Of a DNA stretch of 64,000 nucleotides, positions 15,635 to 26,013 are shown in pieces; within the stretch, counting starts at the first letter, position 1; each line of letters starts with the position of its first letter. The DNA is from Neptunicoccus sediminis. Its GTDB lineage: Bacteria; Pseudomonadota; Alphaproteobacteria; Rhodobacterales; Rhodobacteraceae. The notes beneath the pieces are model-generated. The model saw only the letters and a list, made by a program, of their open reading frames with translations. It was not told where the DNA came from and searched no databases. The DNA lies in contig NZ_MDVX01000003.1 of the NCBI RefSeq assembly GCF_001719615.1, positions 186,001-250,000 of the forward strand, written 5' to 3'. A program made the position numbers and the translations under genes.

Positions 15635-16801
15635 ATGTTCACCTCTTCAATGAATTTCGCCTGTGGCGAGGAAATCGAAGCCCTGCGCGATATGGTGCAC
15701 CGCTGGGCGCAGGAACGGGTTGCCCCGATCGCGGCGGAAATCGACCAGAAGAATGTGTTTCCTGCAGAGCTGTGGAAGGAAATGGGCGATCTGGGATTGC
15801 TCGGGATCACGGTAAAGGAAGAATACGGCGGCGTTGATATGGGCTATCTGGCCCATACAATCGCGGTAGAGGAAATCGCGCGGGCCTCTGCCAGTGTATC
15901 CCTGTCTTACGGCGCCCATTCCAACCTTTGTGTGAACCAGATCCATTTGAACGGCACCGAGGAGCAGAAAAAGAAATATCTGCCCGGTCTGATCTCGGGC
16001 GAGCATGTGGGCGCATTGGCCATGTCCGAAGCGGGTGCAGGCTCTGACGTTGTGTCCATGAAACTGAAGGCAGAAAAGAAGAACGGGTATTACACGCTGA
16101 ACGGCACGAAATACTGGATCACCAACGGGCCGGATGCGGACACATTGGTGGTTTACGCAAAAACCGATCCCGAGGCTGGCCCACGCGGTATGACGGCCTT
16201 CCTGATCGAAAAGGACATGAAAGGTTTTTCCACCAGCGCCCATTTTGACAAGCTGGGGATGCGCGGATCCAACACGGCCGAACTGGTGTTCGATGATGTG
16301 GAAGTGCCGTTTGAGAATGTTTTGGGCGAAGAGGGCAAGGGCGTTAACGTCCTGATGTCCGGTCTTGATTACGAACGGGTTGTTCTGTCAGGCATCGGGG
16401 TCGGCACCATGCACGCGGTGCTGGACCACATCATGCCCTATATGGTGGAGCGCAAGCAGTTCGGTCAGAGCATTGGTAATTTCCAACTGATGCAGGGCAA
16501 GATCGCGGATATTTACGCGGCGATGAACTCTGCGCGGGCCTATGTCTATGCGGTGGCTTCTGCCTGTGATCGGGGCGAAGTGACCCGTCAGGATGCAGCG
16601 GCCTGTGTGCTTTATGCCTCTGAAAAAGCGATGGAAGTTGCGACCCAAGGGGTGCAGGCCATGGGCGGGGCAGGCTTTTTGAATGACAGCCCGCTCAGCC
16701 GGATCATGCGGGATGCCAAGCTGATGGAAATCGGCGCAGGCACGTCGGAAATCCGCCGGATGCTGTGCGGGCGCGAGCTGATGAAGCTGCAGGAAGCCTG
16801 A
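15635..16801 (+). CDS. ivd: Isovaleryl-CoA dehydrogenase
   Basis: FAD enzyme that oxidises isovaleryl-CoA to 3-methylcrotonyl-CoA in leucine breakdown and passes electrons to ETF. The 388-aa protein has the acyl-CoA dehydrogenase signatures ([12 protein letters not shown] at 128-139, [10 protein letters not shown] at 160-169, and [22 protein letters not shown] near the C-terminus). Glu247 in GLDYERVV sits where isovaleryl-CoA dehydrogenases keep their catalytic base, unlike the C-terminal Glu of most acyl-CoA dehydrogenases. It heads an operon with MCC, HMG-CoA lyase and a crotonase, which supports the assignment. The stop overlaps the next start (TGATG). Confidence 0.95.
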   Translation: MFTSSMNFACGEEIEALRDMVHRWAQERVAPIAAEIDQKNVFPAELWKEMGDLGLLGITVKEEYGGVDMGYLAHTIAVEEIARASASVSLSYGAHSNLCVNQIHLNGTEEQKKKYLPGLISGEHVGALAMSEAGAGSDVVSMKLKAEKKNGYYTLNGTKYWITNGPDADTLVVYAKTDPEAGPRGMTAFLIEKDMKGFSTSAHFDKLGMRGSNTAELVFDDVEVPFENVLGEEGKGVNVLMSGLDYERVVLSGIGVGTMHAVLDHIMPYMVERKQFGQSIGNFQLMQGKIADIYAAMNSARAYVYAVASACDRGEVTRQDAAACVLYASEKAMEVATQGVQAMGGAGFLNDSPLSRIMRDAKLMEIGAGTSEIRRMLCGRELMKLQEA

Positions 16802-17289
16802 TGCTATCCGCGCGGGCCATAGCTGTTTGCCTTTTGTCTGTGGCGTCCCTGCCTGCCGCAGCGCAGGAGTCTTCGGAGCAGACCCGCGTCGTGGCTTGCC
16901 TGTCAGGGATGGAGCAGGGGCAGACAAGCTGGCCAGAGTGTCGCAGTCTGCTGTTCCATCCGTGCGAGACATTTCCTGTCGGGGGTGAGGATCACCTGAC
17001 TTGTCTGGCAGAACAGAAAGCAGACTGGCGTGCGCATCTGGATGCAACCACCCTGACCCTGAACGCGCGTCTGACAGCAGAAGGCTCCGGCCAGTTAACC
17101 GATCTTCTGGGGCAGTGGTTCGGCTATGTCGGCAATAAATGTAACGGGGTCGCGCAGGAAAAAGCCGATATAAGCGCAGACGCGGCGCGGCTTGGCTGCG
17201 AGATCAGCGAATTTGCCGGACTCTCGACCGAGTTTGACAGTTGCTTGCAAGGCAAATCCCTCTCGCCTTACTGTATCGTACAGGAGTAA
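16801..17289 (+). CDS. Exported cysteine-containing protein of unknown function
   Basis: Protein of 162 aa with a signal peptide (LSARAIAVCLLSVASLPAAAQ, cleavage after AAAQ near residue 21). The mature part has about seven Cys (ACLSG, ECRS, PCET, TCLAEQ, KCNG, GCEI, SCLQG, YCIV region), suggesting disulfides in the periplasm. The layout of Cys and Trp faintly recalls DUF1311/LprI-type proteins, but I am not sure. The ATG at 16801 overlaps the ivd stop, so it is translationally coupled to the leucine operon. Why a periplasmic protein is in a cytoplasmic catabolic operon is unclear. Confidence 0.7.
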   Translation: MLSARAIAVCLLSVASLPAAAQESSEQTRVVACLSGMEQGQTSWPECRSLLFHPCETFPVGGEDHLTCLAEQKADWRAHLDATTLTLNARLTAEGSGQLTDLLGQWFGYVGNKCNGVAQEKADISADAARLGCEISEFAGLSTEFDSCLQGKSLSPYCIVQE

Positions 17290-17293
17290 CGCC

Positions 17294-18103
17294 ATGTCCG
17301 GTAAACCGCCAAGCATCAGGAATATGCACGAGGCTATTGATCATGTCATCGCACAGCAACGCGCCTATGAGGAAAAACGCCCGACCCGTTTAGGCAAGGG
17401 GACCGAATGGGCCACATCGCTGGTGGGGCCGGTCATCGGGCGGTTCGTCAAACCGGAATGGGTGCGTGCGGCTGTGGATGCCTCCGACAATTCTGCTGGA
17501 TTTACCCTGCCAGCGATGGATCACGATACAAGCGATCCGGCCGCCTGCGAAGTGGCTGCCATACGCGTGCAGGGATGGGCGCAGGGGCTGAATGCCTCTT
17601 CAGGTTTTGCGGCAGGTGTCTGGGGCGCTGCGGGGCTGGCGGTTGATGTGCCCGCGACGCTGGTGCTGGCCGCACGCACGGTACGGGCAACCGCTGCGGC
17701 CTATGGATTTGGCGGGGACAGCGAAGCGGAACGCGCCTTCCGGCTGATGGTGTTGGAAGTGGCCAGTTCCGGTGCCTCTGACAGTCGCAACGAAACGCTT
17801 CAGCGCATTAATAAGGCGGCGAAAATGCTATCCGATCCGGCTGTGCGCAAGGCCGTTGACAGCTCGCTTGACTGGGTGGGCGCGAAAGTCGTGGACCGGA
17901 TCGCCCGTCAGCTTGGCGTGTCCCTTGCGGGGCGCAAGGCAGGGCAGGTGGTGCCTGTGGTCGGCGGGTTGGTGGGCGCAACTGTTAACGCAAGTTTTCA
18001 AACCGATGTGGCCCGCGCGGCCCGTTATGCCTATTCGCTGCGCTGGATGATGGAGCGTAAACTCCTGCCAGCGCCGCAAGACAACAGTAAGGACACCGTA
18101 TAA
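17294..18103 (+). CDS. EcsC-family protein
   Basis: Protein of 269 aa resembling the EcsC family. Helical with weakly hydrophobic glycine-rich segments ([26 protein letters not shown] and [19 protein letters not shown]), which may interact with membrane without clear transmembrane spans. It begins [15 protein letters not shown] at ATG 17294, 7 bases after CAGGAG. Its stop overlaps the mccB start (TAATG). EcsC-like proteins have no firm biochemical role; the B. subtilis namesake is linked to an ABC exporter. Its place between ivd and mccB is conserved-looking but unexplained. Confidence 0.72.
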   Translation: MSGKPPSIRNMHEAIDHVIAQQRAYEEKRPTRLGKGTEWATSLVGPVIGRFVKPEWVRAAVDASDNSAGFTLPAMDHDTSDPAACEVAAIRVQGWAQGLNASSGFAAGVWGAAGLAVDVPATLVLAARTVRATAAAYGFGGDSEAERAFRLMVLEVASSGASDSRNETLQRINKAAKMLSDPAVRKAVDSSLDWVGAKVVDRIARQLGVSLAGRKAGQVVPVVGGLVGATVNASFQTDVARAARYAYSLRWMMERKLLPAPQDNSKDTV

Positions 18104-19665
18104 TGGAAGCCAAGGAAACCCATCTGGCGCTGCTGGATCAGATTGCACAGGCCGCACAAGCCGCAGCCCTTGGCGGCGGCGAGAAAAGCCGCGAGCGGCA
18201 TGTATCCCGTGGCAAGATGCTGCCCCGTGAACGGGTTGCCAACCTGCTTGATCCCGGTTCACCGTTTCTGGAGATCGGGGCCACGGCTGCGCATAATATG
18301 TATGACGGCGCAGCCCCCTGTGCCGGAGTTATCGCCGGTGTCGGGCAAGTGCAGGGCCGTCAGGTTATGGTGGTGTGTAATGATGCCACTGTTAAAGGCG
18401 GCACCTATTACCCGATGACGGTCAAGAAGCACCTGCGCGCACAGGAAATAGCCGAGGAAAATCACCTGCCGTGTGTTTATCTGGTGGACAGTGGCGGGGC
18501 GAATCTGCCCAATCAGGATGAGGTTTTCCCCGACCGTGACCATTTCGGGCGTATCTTCTTTAATCAGGCCAATATGTCCGCCAAAGGCATCGCACAGATC
18601 GCGGTTGTGATGGGGTCTTGTACCGCAGGCGGGGCCTATGTTCCGGCCATGTCCGATGTCTCGATCATCGTAAAGGAACAGGGCACGATCTTTCTGGCCG
18701 GTCCACCGCTGGTCAAGGCGGCCACCGGCGAGGTGATCAGCGCCGAGGAACTGGGCGGCGGTGATGTGCATACGCGCCTGTCCGGTGTGGCGGATTATCT
18801 GGCCGACGATGATGCCCATGCGCTCGCACTTGCCCGTCAGGCTGTCGGGGCGCTTGCGCCGCCGGTAAAGGCTGCGCTGGCTTTGAAACCGGCTGTGGCC
18901 CCTCAGTTTGACCCCGAAACTATTCTGGATGTGGTGCCAGCAGATCTGAAAACTCCCTATGACATCCGCGATGTGATTGCGCGGATTGTGGACGGGTCTG
19001 TGTTTGATGAATTCAAAGCCCGTTTCGGCACAACATTGATCTGCGGTTTCGCCCATATTGAGGGCATGCCCTGTGGCATCATCGCCAACAACGGCATTCT
19101 GTTTTCCGAAAGCGCCCAGAAAGGGGCGCATTTTGTAGAGCTGTGTTCGCAGCGCAAGGTGCCGCTGATCTTTTTGCAGAATATCACCGGCTTTATGGTG
19201 GGAAAAAAGGCCGAATCCGAAGGTATCGCGCGGCACGGTGCGAAACTGGTGACAGCCGTTGCGACGACCTCTGTGCCCAAAATCACCATGGTGGTTGGCG
19301 GCTCTTTCGGGGCGGGGAACTACGGCATGGCGGGGCGGGCCTATTCGCCGCGCTTTATGTGGTCCTGGCCCAACAGCCGGATTTCCGTGATGGGCGGTGA
19401 ACAGGCCGCTGACGTGCTGGCCACCGTCAAACGGGACGGAATGGAGCGGCGCGGCGAAAGCTGGAGCGAGGAAGAGGAAGCTGCCTTCAAAAAGCCTACC
19501 CTTGATATGTTTGAGGAACAGAGCCACCCGCTTTATGCCTCGGCGCGGTTGTGGGACGACGGGGTGATCGACCCGCGCAAATCCCGCGATGTGCTGGCGC
19601 TGTCCCTGCGGGCCTGTCTCGACAAACCGATTGAGGATACCCGCTTTGGCGTCTTCCGCATGTAA
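18103..19665 (+). CDS. mccB: Methylcrotonoyl-CoA carboxylase, carboxyltransferase (beta) subunit
   Basis: Transfers CO2 from carboxybiotin to 3-methylcrotonyl-CoA, giving 3-methylglutaconyl-CoA. The 520-aa protein has the two crotonase-like carboxyltransferase halves. MCC-type motifs include [50 protein letters not shown] and [16 protein letters not shown]. Most MCC beta subunits are about 535 aa; this one lacks roughly 15 N-terminal residues, and no earlier start fits because the EcsC stop overlaps the ATG. Its partner subunit mccA follows 93 bases later. Confidence 0.95.
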   Translation: MEAKETHLALLDQIAQAAQAAALGGGEKSRERHVSRGKMLPRERVANLLDPGSPFLEIGATAAHNMYDGAAPCAGVIAGVGQVQGRQVMVVCNDATVKGGTYYPMTVKKHLRAQEIAEENHLPCVYLVDSGGANLPNQDEVFPDRDHFGRIFFNQANMSAKGIAQIAVVMGSCTAGGAYVPAMSDVSIIVKEQGTIFLAGPPLVKAATGEVISAEELGGGDVHTRLSGVADYLADDDAHALALARQAVGALAPPVKAALALKPAVAPQFDPETILDVVPADLKTPYDIRDVIARIVDGSVFDEFKARFGTTLICGFAHIEGMPCGIIANNGILFSESAQKGAHFVELCSQRKVPLIFLQNITGFMVGKKAESEGIARHGAKLVTAVATTSVPKITMVVGGSFGAGNYGMAGRAYSPRFMWSWPNSRISVMGGEQAADVLATVKRDGMERRGESWSEEEEAAFKKPTLDMFEEQSHPLYASARLWDDGVIDPRKSRDVLALSLRACLDKPIEDTRFGVFRM

Positions 19666-19758
19666 GCTTATGCAATGAATTATCGTGCGGGGGCTGCCCC
19701 GCACCGAACAAAACAACGCCTGCGCGCGATGCTGCGGGCACAGACCGGAGATGTCGGG

Positions 19759-21711
19759 ATGTTTAACAAAATACTGATTGCCAATCGGGGCGAGATTGCC
19801 TGCCGCGTGATGGAAACCTGTCGCAAGATGGGCTTGGCCACTGTTGCGGTCTATTCCGATGCGGATGCCACTGCCCGACATGTGGCTATGGCGGATGAAG
19901 CGGTGCGGCTTGGGCCTGCACCCGTGGCAGAAAGCTATCTGCGCGGCGATGCGATCATTCAGGCAGCCCTTGATACCGGCGCACAGGCGGTGCATCCGGG
20001 CTATGGTTTCTTGTCGGAAAACCCCGATTTTGCGCAAAAGCTGGCGGATGCAGGGCTTGTGTTTATCGGGCCAAGTGCCGATGCCATCCGCGCAATGGGG
20101 CTGAAAGATGCGGCAAAGGCCCTGATGGAAGAGGCAGGCGTGCCGGTGGTTCCGGGCTATCACGGGGACATTCAGGAGGACGCATTTCTGGCAAAACAGG
20201 CCGAAGCCATCGGTTATCCGGTGCTGATCAAAGCAGTCGCGGGTGGCGGCGGCAAGGGGATGCGCTTGGTTGACGAGGCCAAGAATTTTGCCGCAGAACT
20301 ATCCTCGGCCCGTTCCGAAGCGGCCACAGCCTTTGGCAATTCGGATGTGCTGGTAGAGAAATTTGTGCAGAACCCCCGTCATATTGAAATTCAGGTCTTT
20401 GGCGACAGTCACGGCAATGCGGTACATCTGTTTGAGCGGGATTGCTCGCTTCAGCGCCGCCATCAGAAGGTGATCGAGGAAGCTCCGGCACCTGACATGC
20501 CTGACGCCGTACGCGAAGCAATGGGCGCAGCGGCGGTGCGGGCGGCTAAAGCGATTGGCTATTCCGGTGCGGGGACCATCGAATTTATCGTAGATGGCTC
20601 TGGTCCGCTGCGCGAGGATGGTTTCTGGTTCATGGAAATGAACACCCGCCTGCAAGTGGAACACCCTGTGACCGAGGCTATCACCGGACAGGATCTGGTG
20701 GAATGGCAGTTGCGGGTGGCCAGTGGTGAACCGCTGCCCAAATCGCAGGAAGACCTGTCAATCAACGGTTGGGCGTTTGAGGCGCGGATCTACGCCGAAG
20801 ACGCCGCACGGGGGTTCCTGCCCTCAATCGGGACGCTGTCCCATCTGGCGTTTCCGGCCGGTGCGCGGGCAGATACCGGCGTGCGGGCAGGGGATGCAAT
20901 TACGCCCCATTACGACCCGATGATTGCCAAGCTGGTGGTGCATGGGGCGACCCGTGCACAAGCACTCGGCAAGCTGGAACAGGCGCTGGCGCGCACCGAG
21001 GTGGCGGGCTGTGTTACGAACCTTGCATTTCTGGGGGCGCTGACCCGGCACGAAGATTTTGCCGCAGGGCGCGTTGATACCGGATTGATCGCACGGGATC
21101 AGGAATCGCTGGTAGCAGAAGATGAGCCGACACCGCAGATGTGGGCCTTGGCTGCGGTCAAAGCGGCCGGACTGGATCTGGCCATGCCGCAAAAAGGGTT
21201 CACCCTGTGGGAGCCGCTGGCACGGACTGTGCCGCTGGATCACAAGGCAGGGGCGCAGGATGTGGTCTTGCGGGCCTTGGGGGAAGGTAAGGTGCATTGC
21301 ACTGTTAACGCGGAAAGTTTTGAGGTCGCAACACGGGATGTCTGGCGCATTGACGGCGTGAAACCGGACTACCGCGCTGTGGCCCACGGGGGCGGCATCA
21401 GCCTGTTCGGGGCGCAGACCCATCACTTTGCCCTGCGCAACCTGCTGGATCGCGGCGCCAGTGATGAACAGGGGGCGGGCACTATCCTTGCGCCCATGCC
21501 CGGAACAGTCAAAGAGGTCATGGTCTCGGCCGGGGATACCGTCTCAAAGGGCGATACGCTGGCAATTCTGGAAGCGATGAAGATGGAACACCGCATGACC
21601 GCGCCCTTTGATGGTGTTATTGCAGAAGTTCCGGTTTCGGCGGGGGGGCAGGTGACAGATGGCGCCCTGCTGATCCGCATGGAAGACCCAGAGGAGGCCG
21701 ACGCCGCATGA
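19759..21711 (+). CDS. mccA: Methylcrotonoyl-CoA carboxylase, biotin carboxylase/carrier (alpha) subunit
   Basis: Carboxylates its own biotin using ATP and bicarbonate. The 650-aa protein has a biotin carboxylase domain (FNKILIANRGEIACRVM at the start, ATP-grasp loop AVAGGGGKGMRLV, MEMNTRLQVEHPVTE) and a C-terminal biotin carrier with EAMKMEH, where Lys608 takes biotin. The ATG at 19759 puts the start at the conserved MFNKILIANRGE and has GGAG upstream; an ATG at 19675 would add 28 unlikely residues. It overlaps hmgL by 4 bases. The biotin ligase birA is at 41200. Confidence 0.95.
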   Translation: MFNKILIANRGEIACRVMETCRKMGLATVAVYSDADATARHVAMADEAVRLGPAPVAESYLRGDAIIQAALDTGAQAVHPGYGFLSENPDFAQKLADAGLVFIGPSADAIRAMGLKDAAKALMEEAGVPVVPGYHGDIQEDAFLAKQAEAIGYPVLIKAVAGGGGKGMRLVDEAKNFAAELSSARSEAATAFGNSDVLVEKFVQNPRHIEIQVFGDSHGNAVHLFERDCSLQRRHQKVIEEAPAPDMPDAVREAMGAAAVRAAKAIGYSGAGTIEFIVDGSGPLREDGFWFMEMNTRLQVEHPVTEAITGQDLVEWQLRVASGEPLPKSQEDLSINGWAFEARIYAEDAARGFLPSIGTLSHLAFPAGARADTGVRAGDAITPHYDPMIAKLVVHGATRAQALGKLEQALARTEVAGCVTNLAFLGALTRHEDFAAGRVDTGLIARDQESLVAEDEPTPQMWALAAVKAAGLDLAMPQKGFTLWEPLARTVPLDHKAGAQDVVLRALGEGKVHCTVNAESFEVATRDVWRIDGVKPDYRAVAHGGGISLFGAQTHHFALRNLLDRGASDEQGAGTILAPMPGTVKEVMVSAGDTVSKGDTLAILEAMKMEHRMTAPFDGVIAEVPVSAGGQVTDGALLIRMEDPEEADAA

Positions 21712-22559
21712 GCAAACGTGCAGAGATATTCGAGGTCGGCCCCCGCGACGGGTTGCAGAATGAAAAGACCATGATCGCCACCACCGATAAGGTGAAGCTG
21801 GTGGATATGCTGTCCGCCTGCGGGTTCCGCCGGATTGAGGTGGCAAGTTTTGTCTCCCCCAAATGGGTGCCGCAGATGGCCGACAGTGCCGATGTTCTTG
21901 CGGGCATTTCCCGCGCAGACGGGTGCCGTTATGCCGCTTTAACGCCGAATAAGCGCGGCTTTGAAGGCGCTGTTGCCGCCCGCGCCGATGAAATCGCCAT
22001 CTTTGCCTCTGCCTCTGAAGGGTTCAGTCAGGCCAATATCAACTGTTCTGTAGCCGAAAGTATTGAACGTTTCGTGCCAGTGGCAGAAGCGGCGAAAGCG
22101 TCCGGCCTTCCGGTGCGCGGCTATATATCCTGCGTGACCGACTGCCCGTTCGACGGGCCGACCCCGCCGGAGAAAGTGGCAGAGGTCGCCGCGTCCCTGC
22201 GCGATCTCGGCTGCTATGAAATCAGTCTTGGCGACACGATTGGTCAGGCCACACCCGAAACGGTCACAGCGATGCTGCAGGCGGTACTGGCAGAGGTTCC
22301 CGCTGAAAAGCTCGCCGGACATTATCATGACACCGCAGGGCGCGCGTTAGAGAATATCCGCGCATCTTTGGAGTTAGGTGTCACAGTATTTGATGCCTCT
22401 GCCGGCGGGCTGGGCGGTTGCCCCTATGCGCCGGGTGCATCGGGTAATGTAGCAACAGAATCGGTGGCTGCGATGCTGGCGGAAGCCGGATATGACACCG
22501 GCCTTGATCTAGATGCTTTGGCGCAAGCGGCAGAATTCGCCCGAACCCTGAGGACTTAA
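21708..22559 (+). CDS. hmgL: Hydroxymethylglutaryl-CoA lyase
   Basis: Splits HMG-CoA into acetoacetate and acetyl-CoA, the last step of the leucine pathway. The 283-aa TIM-barrel protein starts with FEVGPRDGLQNEK (metal and substrate residues) and carries the lyase signature AGGLGGCPYAPGASGNVATE with the catalytic Cys. GHYHDTAGRALEN supplies the metal-binding His-x-His. It overlaps mccA (ATGA) and ends one base before the next gene. Confidence 0.96.
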   Translation: MSKRAEIFEVGPRDGLQNEKTMIATTDKVKLVDMLSACGFRRIEVASFVSPKWVPQMADSADVLAGISRADGCRYAALTPNKRGFEGAVAARADEIAIFASASEGFSQANINCSVAESIERFVPVAEAAKASGLPVRGYISCVTDCPFDGPTPPEKVAEVAASLRDLGCYEISLGDTIGQATPETVTAMLQAVLAEVPAEKLAGHYHDTAGRALENIRASLELGVTVFDASAGGLGGCPYAPGASGNVATESVAAMLAEAGYDTGLDLDALAQAAEFARTLRT

Positions 22560-22560
22560 C

Positions 22561-23343
22561 GTGTTTGAAACGATTTCACTGAATACTGATTCCCGTGGCG
22601 TGGCGACGCTGACACTGGCACGGGCAGACAAACATAACGCGATGAACGCGCAGATGATCCGCGAGTTGACGCAGGCGGCGGCGCAGATCGCACAGGACGG
22701 CGAAATTCGCGTGGTGGTGCTGGCCGCAGAAGGGCGCAGTTTCTGCGCCGGTGGTGATCTGGGCTGGATGAAGGAACAAATGGCCGCCACTGCGGAACAA
22801 CGGGCGGCAGGGGCACGGGAACTGGCCGGAATGCTCGGTGCGTTGAATACCCTGCCAAAACCACTGATCGGTCGCGTTCAGGGGCAGGCCTTTGGCGGCG
22901 GCATCGGGATGATGTCAGTCTGTGACATTGCAATTGGCGTGCCGGATGTGAAATTCGGTCTGACCGAAACGCGGTTGGGTCTGATTCCGGCAACGATTTC
23001 GCCTTATGTGATTAAGCGCATGGGGGAACCGATGGCGCGGCGGGTGATGATGTCGGCGCGCCTGTTTGACAGCGCAGAGGCGCAGGAACTCGGCCTACTG
23101 GCCCGTGTGGTGGATGCTGACGCGCTTGATGATGCGATAGAGGCCGAGGTGAAACCCTATCTCTCTGTCGCCCCGCGTGCGGTGGAGAAAACCAAACGTC
23201 TGATCCGCGGACAGGGCGGTGACATAAGCGCGGCGCAGATAGAGGACAGCATCAAGGCGCTGGTAGAGGCTTGGGAGGATTCCGAGGCAACAGACGGGAT
23301 CAACGCCTTCTTCGCCAAAGAGAAAGCCCCTTGGGCGGGGTGA
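22561..23343 (+). CDS. liuC: Methylglutaconyl-CoA hydratase (crotonase family)
   Basis: Protein of 260 aa with the crotonase oxyanion-hole segments CAGGDLGWMKEQ and VQGQAFGGGIGMMSVCD and the catalytic-loop region ETRLGLIPATISPYV. In this operon the missing step is hydration of 3-methylglutaconyl-CoA to HMG-CoA, so that role is assigned by context. The family also includes enoyl-CoA hydratases of other specificity. It starts with GTG at 22561, one base after the hmgL stop, and is the last gene of the leucine operon. Confidence 0.9.
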   Translation: MFETISLNTDSRGVATLTLARADKHNAMNAQMIRELTQAAAQIAQDGEIRVVVLAAEGRSFCAGGDLGWMKEQMAATAEQRAAGARELAGMLGALNTLPKPLIGRVQGQAFGGGIGMMSVCDIAIGVPDVKFGLTETRLGLIPATISPYVIKRMGEPMARRVMMSARLFDSAEAQELGLLARVVDADALDDAIEAEVKPYLSVAPRAVEKTKRLIRGQGGDISAAQIEDSIKALVEAWEDSEATDGINAFFAKEKAPWAG

Positions 23344-23398
23344 TCCAGCGGCCGTCAGGGGCGCAGGCCCGCCTGTAGGGTGGTTTCACACGTGGGCG

Positions 23399-24337
23399 TC
23401 AGTCTGCGTGCTCTAGGATTTGCAGATCGGCCAGCCAGCTTGCGGGCAGATCTCCGGCGTAAACATCGCGCATATAGGTATATTGCGGCGCAAGTCTTTC
23501 CACGATCTTGCGCCGCAGCGCAGGACCGAGCGGCATTTTGACCGAAACATTGCGGCTGCGTTCAAATTGGGCGGGCAGCGGGCTGATGCCAAGGAACTCG
23601 CACAGCCGGTCAATGGCCTCTTGCGTGAACAACTCTTCATAAAAGGCGAAATGCAGCTTTTCGGGTGGAAAAACCGAACGCAAATTGCGCATGGCGGTCA
23701 CATAATCATAGCGTTCGCGGTAACGCTTGTTGTCAAACACGCCGTCTACCTTGGCTTCCAGCTCTGCAAGCGTCTCGAAGTTTTCGGAGAACCGCATCTG
23801 CGACCAAAGCCTGTCTGCCGGATTGCGCAGCAGGAATATGATTTTTGTCAAAGGATACTGGCTGCGGATCAGCTCCAGTTCCTCCCGTTCCAATGCACAA
23901 TAAGCAGGGGTGATTTCCCCGAAAACCTGCGCTTCCCCGACGCGTCTGCGGAAAAACCGCCGGTACGCCCCGAGATCGCTGCCCATCCGCAGCCTTTCGC
24001 GCAGCGCCACAGCGCCTTTGGCGGGCAAATCGGGATCCGCGGCCAGTTCCGCTTCCCGTGCTTTCAGTTTTTTGCGAAACATGGAGGCCGGCCAGTTGTC
24101 CTCGCGGCTGCGATTGCCCCAGAAATGCATCTCCTTGATCGGAGAAAAATACACCTCCGGATGGTCCCGCAGATAAAATGACAGCCATGTGGTACCGGCT
24201 TTTTGCGCGCCAACCCCCAGAAAAAAGGTGCGCCCCTTCAGAATTGCAAGTTTTTCAGCCAAATTCGGGCTCTTTTTCAGTTGGCGACTTGCAAAAAAGG
24301 CTACGCAATCGCCAAGATGGCGACAAGCCAAATCCAT
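23399..24337 (-). CDS. Sulfotransferase-domain protein
   Basis: Protein of about 312 aa of the PAPS-dependent sulfotransferase family. The 5'-phosphosulfate loop is GVGAQKAGTTWLSFYL, the 3'-phosphate motif is IFLLRNPADRLWSQMRFS, and HFAFYEELF is also typical of the family. It transfers sulfate to an alcohol or sugar acceptor that cannot be named from the sequence. No polysaccharide genes are adjacent, so it is an orphan. The start is uncertain: ATG 24337 is given, but a GTG at 24379 is also open and the conserved fold begins only about 40 residues later. Divergent from nuoA. Confidence 0.8.
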   Translation of the reverse strand: MDLACRHLGDCVAFFASRQLKKSPNLAEKLAILKGRTFFLGVGAQKAGTTWLSFYLRDHPEVYFSPIKEMHFWGNRSREDNWPASMFRKKLKAREAELAADPDLPAKGAVALRERLRMGSDLGAYRRFFRRRVGEAQVFGEITPAYCALEREELELIRSQYPLTKIIFLLRNPADRLWSQMRFSENFETLAELEAKVDGVFDNKRYRERYDYVTAMRNLRSVFPPEKLHFAFYEELFTQEAIDRLCEFLGISPLPAQFERSRNVSVKMPLGPALRRKIVERLAPQYTYMRDVYAGDLPASWLADLQILEHAD

Positions 24338-24418
24338 CCCGCCGCCCTGCGCCTGCGCAAGTAGCAGAACATTCGGCACTTTCTTTGGGTTCTGGCCGCA
24401 ATTCCGGCGGACCCTTGG

Positions 24419-24447
24419 TTGACCTTGGTACGGGGCAGGGATAGTTA
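24419..24447 (+). promoter_or_regulatory. nuoA: Possible promoter of the nuo operon
   Basis: TTGACC (24419-24424), 17-base spacer, TAGTTA (24442-24447), 40 bases upstream of nuoA. The -35 box is good and the -10 poor. Confidence 0.4.
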
Positions 24448-24486
24448 AACGATGCCGACAACCAGATTTGCGCGAAGGAGTCGCCT

Positions 24487-24852
24487 ATGGAAGACCTGCT
24501 CAGAGAATACCTGCCGATTTTGGTGTTTCTGGGGATAGCTGCGGGCCTCGGACTCGTGCTGATCCTTGCGGCGGTTATTATTGCTATCCGGAACCCAGAT
24601 GCCGAAAAGACTTCGGCCTATGAATGCGGGTTCAACGCATTTGACGATGCGCGGATGAAATTCGACATCCGGTTCTATCTGGTGTCCATTCTGTTTATCA
24701 TTTTCGATCTGGAAGTTGCCTTCCTGTTCCCATGGGCCGCCTCCTTCAAGGATGTTGGCGTTCTGGGGTTCTGGTCGATGATGGTGTTCCTGGGCGTCCT
24801 GACAATCGGCTTTGCGTATGAGTGGAAAAAAGGAGCACTGGAATGGGAGTGA
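24487..24852 (+). CDS. nuoA: NADH-quinone oxidoreductase subunit A
   Basis: Membrane subunit of complex I, 121 aa, with three transmembrane helices and the conserved loop after the first (ERNP-type region here [24 protein letters not shown] split over two motifs; the Cys in YECGF is the one whose exposure reports the active/deactive state in mitochondria). AAGGAG lies 7 bases upstream of the ATG. It opens the nuo cluster and overlaps nuoB by 10 bases. Confidence 0.97.
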   Translation: MEDLLREYLPILVFLGIAAGLGLVLILAAVIIAIRNPDAEKTSAYECGFNAFDDARMKFDIRFYLVSILFIIFDLEVAFLFPWAASFKDVGVLGFWSMMVFLGVLTIGFAYEWKKGALEWE

Positions 24853-25376
24853 GCACAACTGCCAACACCGCTGGTGTGGATAAAGAGGTCGTCACCCGCG
24901 CCCTGAACGAAGAGTTGCAGGACAAGGGCTTCTTGCTGACCTCAACCGATGACATCATCAACTGGGCGCGCACAGGGTCGCTGCACTGGATGACTTTCGG
25001 TCTGGCCTGCTGCGCGGTCGAGATGATGCACACCGCCATGCCCCGCTATGATATGGAGCGTTTCGGTACGGCGCCCCGCGCGTCCCCCCGCCAGTCCGAT
25101 CTGATGATCGTTGCAGGCACGTTGACCAACAAGATGGCGCCTGCACTGCGCAAGGTTTATGACCAGATGCCAGAACCCCGCTATGTGATCTCTATGGGGT
25201 CCTGTGCGAATGGTGGCGGGTATTACCACTACAGCTATTCCGTTGTACGGGGCTGTGACCGGATCGTTCCGGTCGATGTGTATGTTCCGGGCTGCCCGCC
25301 GTCTGCCGAGGCGCTGCTTTACGGCATCCTGCAATTGCAACGCAAAATCCGCCGCACCGGCACAATCGTTCGCTAA
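24843..25376 (+). CDS. nuoB: NADH-quinone oxidoreductase subunit B
   Basis: Peripheral-arm subunit (177 aa) that carries cluster N2, the last 4Fe-4S centre before quinone. All four ligands are present: Cys56, Cys57 (GLACCAVEM), Cys121 (SMGSCANGG) and Cys151 (VPGCPP). The ATG at 24843 lies inside the nuoA end, with AAGGAG at 24830-24835; this start is clearly better than the frame's earlier ATG at 24822. Translational coupling with nuoA is expected. Confidence 0.98.
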   Translation: MGVSTTANTAGVDKEVVTRALNEELQDKGFLLTSTDDIINWARTGSLHWMTFGLACCAVEMMHTAMPRYDMERFGTAPRASPRQSDLMIVAGTLTNKMAPALRKVYDQMPEPRYVISMGSCANGGGYYHYSYSVVRGCDRIVPVDVYVPGCPPSAEALLYGILQLQRKIRRTGTIVR

Positions 25377-25398
25377 GCTGCGAAAGGAAGACGCTCTT

Positions 25399-26013
25399 AT
25401 GTCAGAGGCTCTTACAGAACTGGGCAATGCACTGGCGGCTGGTCGCAGCGATGCTGTGCTGGCCACCGAAGTGACCAAAACCGGCGAGCTGGCCGTGCAG
25501 GTGTCCCCTGCGGCCCTGCCGGATTTCGTGGAATTCATCAAAACCGAAAGCAACGCACGATTTTCAACACTGGTGGACATCACTGCCGTGGATTATCCCG
25601 GTCGGGACAAGCGGTTTGAAGTGGTTTACCATTTTCTGTCCATGTACACCAACCAGCGCATTCGCGTGAAGGCGGCCGTGCATGAGGACGAAGTGGTTCC
25701 GTCGATCACCGCGGTGCATCCCTCTGCCAACTGGTTTGAGCGGGAAGTGTTTGATATGTACGGGATCATGTTCTCGGGGCATCCGGACCTGCGCCGCTTG
25801 CTGACGGATTATGGTTTCCGCGGCTATCCGCTGCGCAAGGATTTCCCGACAACGGGTTATACCGAACTGCGCTATGATGAGGTGGAAAAGCGGGTTGTTT
25901 ATGAACCTGTAAGTCTCATTCAGGAATACCGTCAGTTCGATTTCATGTCCCCGTGGGAAGGTGCGGAATACATCCTGCCCGGTGACGAGAAGAAAGAAGA
26001 GGCTGCAAAATGA
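25399..26013 (+). CDS. nuoC: NADH-quinone oxidoreductase subunit C
   Basis: Peripheral-arm subunit of 204 aa, unfused to nuoD (unlike E. coli). The family signature ERE.FD.YG..F is seen as [16 protein letters not shown], followed by [23 protein letters not shown]. The ATG at 25399 follows AAAGGAAG. Its stop overlaps the nuoD start. The C-terminus ends in a charged EKKEEAAK tail. Confidence 0.97.
   Translation: MSEALTELGNALAAGRSDAVLATEVTKTGELAVQVSPAALPDFVEFIKTESNARFSTLVDITAVDYPGRDKRFEVVYHFLSMYTNQRIRVKAAVHEDEVVPSITAVHPSANWFEREVFDMYGIMFSGHPDLRRLLTDYGFRGYPLRKDFPTTGYTELRYDEVEKRVVYEPVSLIQEYRQFDFMSPWEGAEYILPGDEKKEEAAK

Noticed and set aside
19675-19758. Upstream ATG of mccA
   Set aside because: The added 28 residues are unlike any biotin carboxylase, and the family starts at MFNKILIANRGE.
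18259-20163. 634-codon ORF antisense to mccB and mccA
   Set aside because: It covers two well-conserved genes and the gap between them, is His/Arg rich and has no motif; a codon-bias shadow.
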